Origin: Oscillospiraceae bacterium
GTDB taxonomy: Bacteria; Bacillota; Clostridia; Oscillospirales; Acutalibacteraceae
Reading direction: 5' to 3'
Length of the DNA: 6,613 nucleotides
Assembly: GCA_902761265.1 (NCBI GenBank)
Contig: CACWJV010000131.1
Span: 1-6,613 of the forward strand
Part shown: positions 6,223-6,613 of the stretch, one piece after another
How the letters are laid out: every line of letters begins with the position of its first letter
How positions within the stretch are numbered: the stretch's first letter is position 1
Position numbers and translations under genes: made by a program
Notes under the pieces: generated by a model
What the model saw: the letters and a program-made list of their open reading frames with translations, nothing else
Told to the model about the DNA's origin: nothing
The model's database searches: none

Positions 6223-6613
6223 ATGAAACACATGAAGAAAACCATCGCTCTGTTTCTGGCAGTGCTGATGACGCTGTCGGTCTTCTCCGTGATCGGCTTT
6301 GCGGAAGGCGATACGGTGACCGTCACTTTTTATGACCGCACCCAAAGTGCGGCATCGCAATCGCAAGTCATCCCCGGTGAAAAGTTTACGCAGAAGATTC
6401 CCGTTGGTTCAAACGCGGTTGATCCGTTTGCCGGCTTGACCAAAGAAGAGATCCGTGCAAAGCTGAAGTTTCCGGAAGAAGACGAAGCCATGCGGGGATC
6501 TCACCAGACCTGGAGCTTCTATGCCTGGGATCAGAGCCTTGAAAACATAACGAAGGATACAAACATTTTCCCGATGTTCAAACCGACCGGCAAACTGTTT
6601 GAAATCAGATATC
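6223..6613 (+). CDS. Secreted protein with Flg_new / InlB B-like repeat (3' partial)
   Basis: The open frame gives 130 codons before the window ends, with no stop. Residues 1-27 form a classical signal peptide: a basic start MKHMKK, a hydrophobic core of about 20 residues, and a likely signal peptidase I site after GFA (A27), leaving mature EGDT. Residues 32-122 follow the pattern of the Listeria-Bacteroides repeat (Flg_new, related to the InlB B repeat, a small beta-rich extracellular module). VTVTFYDRT (32-40) is the first strand, QVIPGEKF (48-55) the V-x-x-G turn, and WSFYAWDQSLENITKDTNIF (97-116) the F-x-x-W-D-x-x-x-x-x-I-T-x-D-T end. About 40 residues (56-96) lie between these parts, longer than in a typical repeat. 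EIRY at the window end may begin another domain. A surface or exported protein, possibly an adhesin or cell-wall protein, is inferred. The full length and any anchoring signal lie outside the window. Confidence 0.8.
   Translation, partial: MKHMKKTIALFLAVLMTLSVFSVIGFAEGDTVTVTFYDRTQSAASQSQVIPGEKFTQKIPVGSNAVDPFAGLTKEEIRAKLKFPEEDEAMRGSHQTWSFYAWDQSLENITKDTNIFPMFKPTGKLFEIRY

Noticed and set aside
5894..6226. Open frame of about 110 codons crossing the divergent intergenic region on the + strand.
   Set aside because: It spans both promoters and the orphan hairpin, has no ribosome binding site, and shows no protein-like pattern.

Overview
The window looks like a chromosomal segment from a Gram-positive, anaerobic-type Firmicute, most likely an uncultured clostridial (Oscillospiraceae-like) gut or rumen organism. 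This is inferred from GC-rich genes separated by AT-rich gaps, strong AGGAGG-type ribosome binding sites, near-consensus sigma-A promoters, compact stem-loop terminators, and gene families typical of Clostridia (bacterial GH3, a TPR/DUF4037 pair, a GPH-type symporter, an InlB-B/Flg_new-type secreted protein). The exact taxon cannot be read from the sequence alone.

Layout, left to right. (1) A GH3-family acyl-adenylate/amido-synthetase-like gene enters from the left edge on the + strand, ends at 1549, and is closed by a clear terminator (1563-1592). (2) Immediately after it, a sigma-A-like promoter (1603-1630) drives a two-gene + strand operon. The first gene is a 278-residue TPR protein (1664-2500) with a CxxC motif near each end. 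The second is a 313-residue DUF4037-type nucleotidyltransferase-fold protein (2487-3428). The two overlap by 14 bases, so they are probably translationally coupled. (3) A perfect 12-bp stem-loop (3446-3477) separates this operon from a convergent gene and could serve both strands. (4) On the minus strand, 5924-3492 encodes an 810-residue MFS transporter of the GPH (MelB-like) type. It has an unusually long, charged, helical cytoplasmic tail of about 290 residues and its own extended -10 promoter. (5) The roughly 300-base divergent intergenic region (5925-6222) holds both outward-facing promoters and an orphan terminator-like hairpin. (6) A + strand secreted protein with a signal peptide and one Listeria-Bacteroides (Flg_new/InlB B-like) repeat begins at 6223 and runs off the right edge.

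The genes form four separate transcription units and do not read as one pathway. The most system-like element is the TPR plus nucleotidyltransferase pair: an isolated, self-promoted, overlapping two-gene unit in which a protein-binding scaffold sits beside a putative nucleotidyl-transferring enzyme of unknown substrate. The second notable item is the transporter with the large soluble tail. I see no tRNA, rRNA, CRISPR array, insertion sequence, phage gene or recognised defence system.
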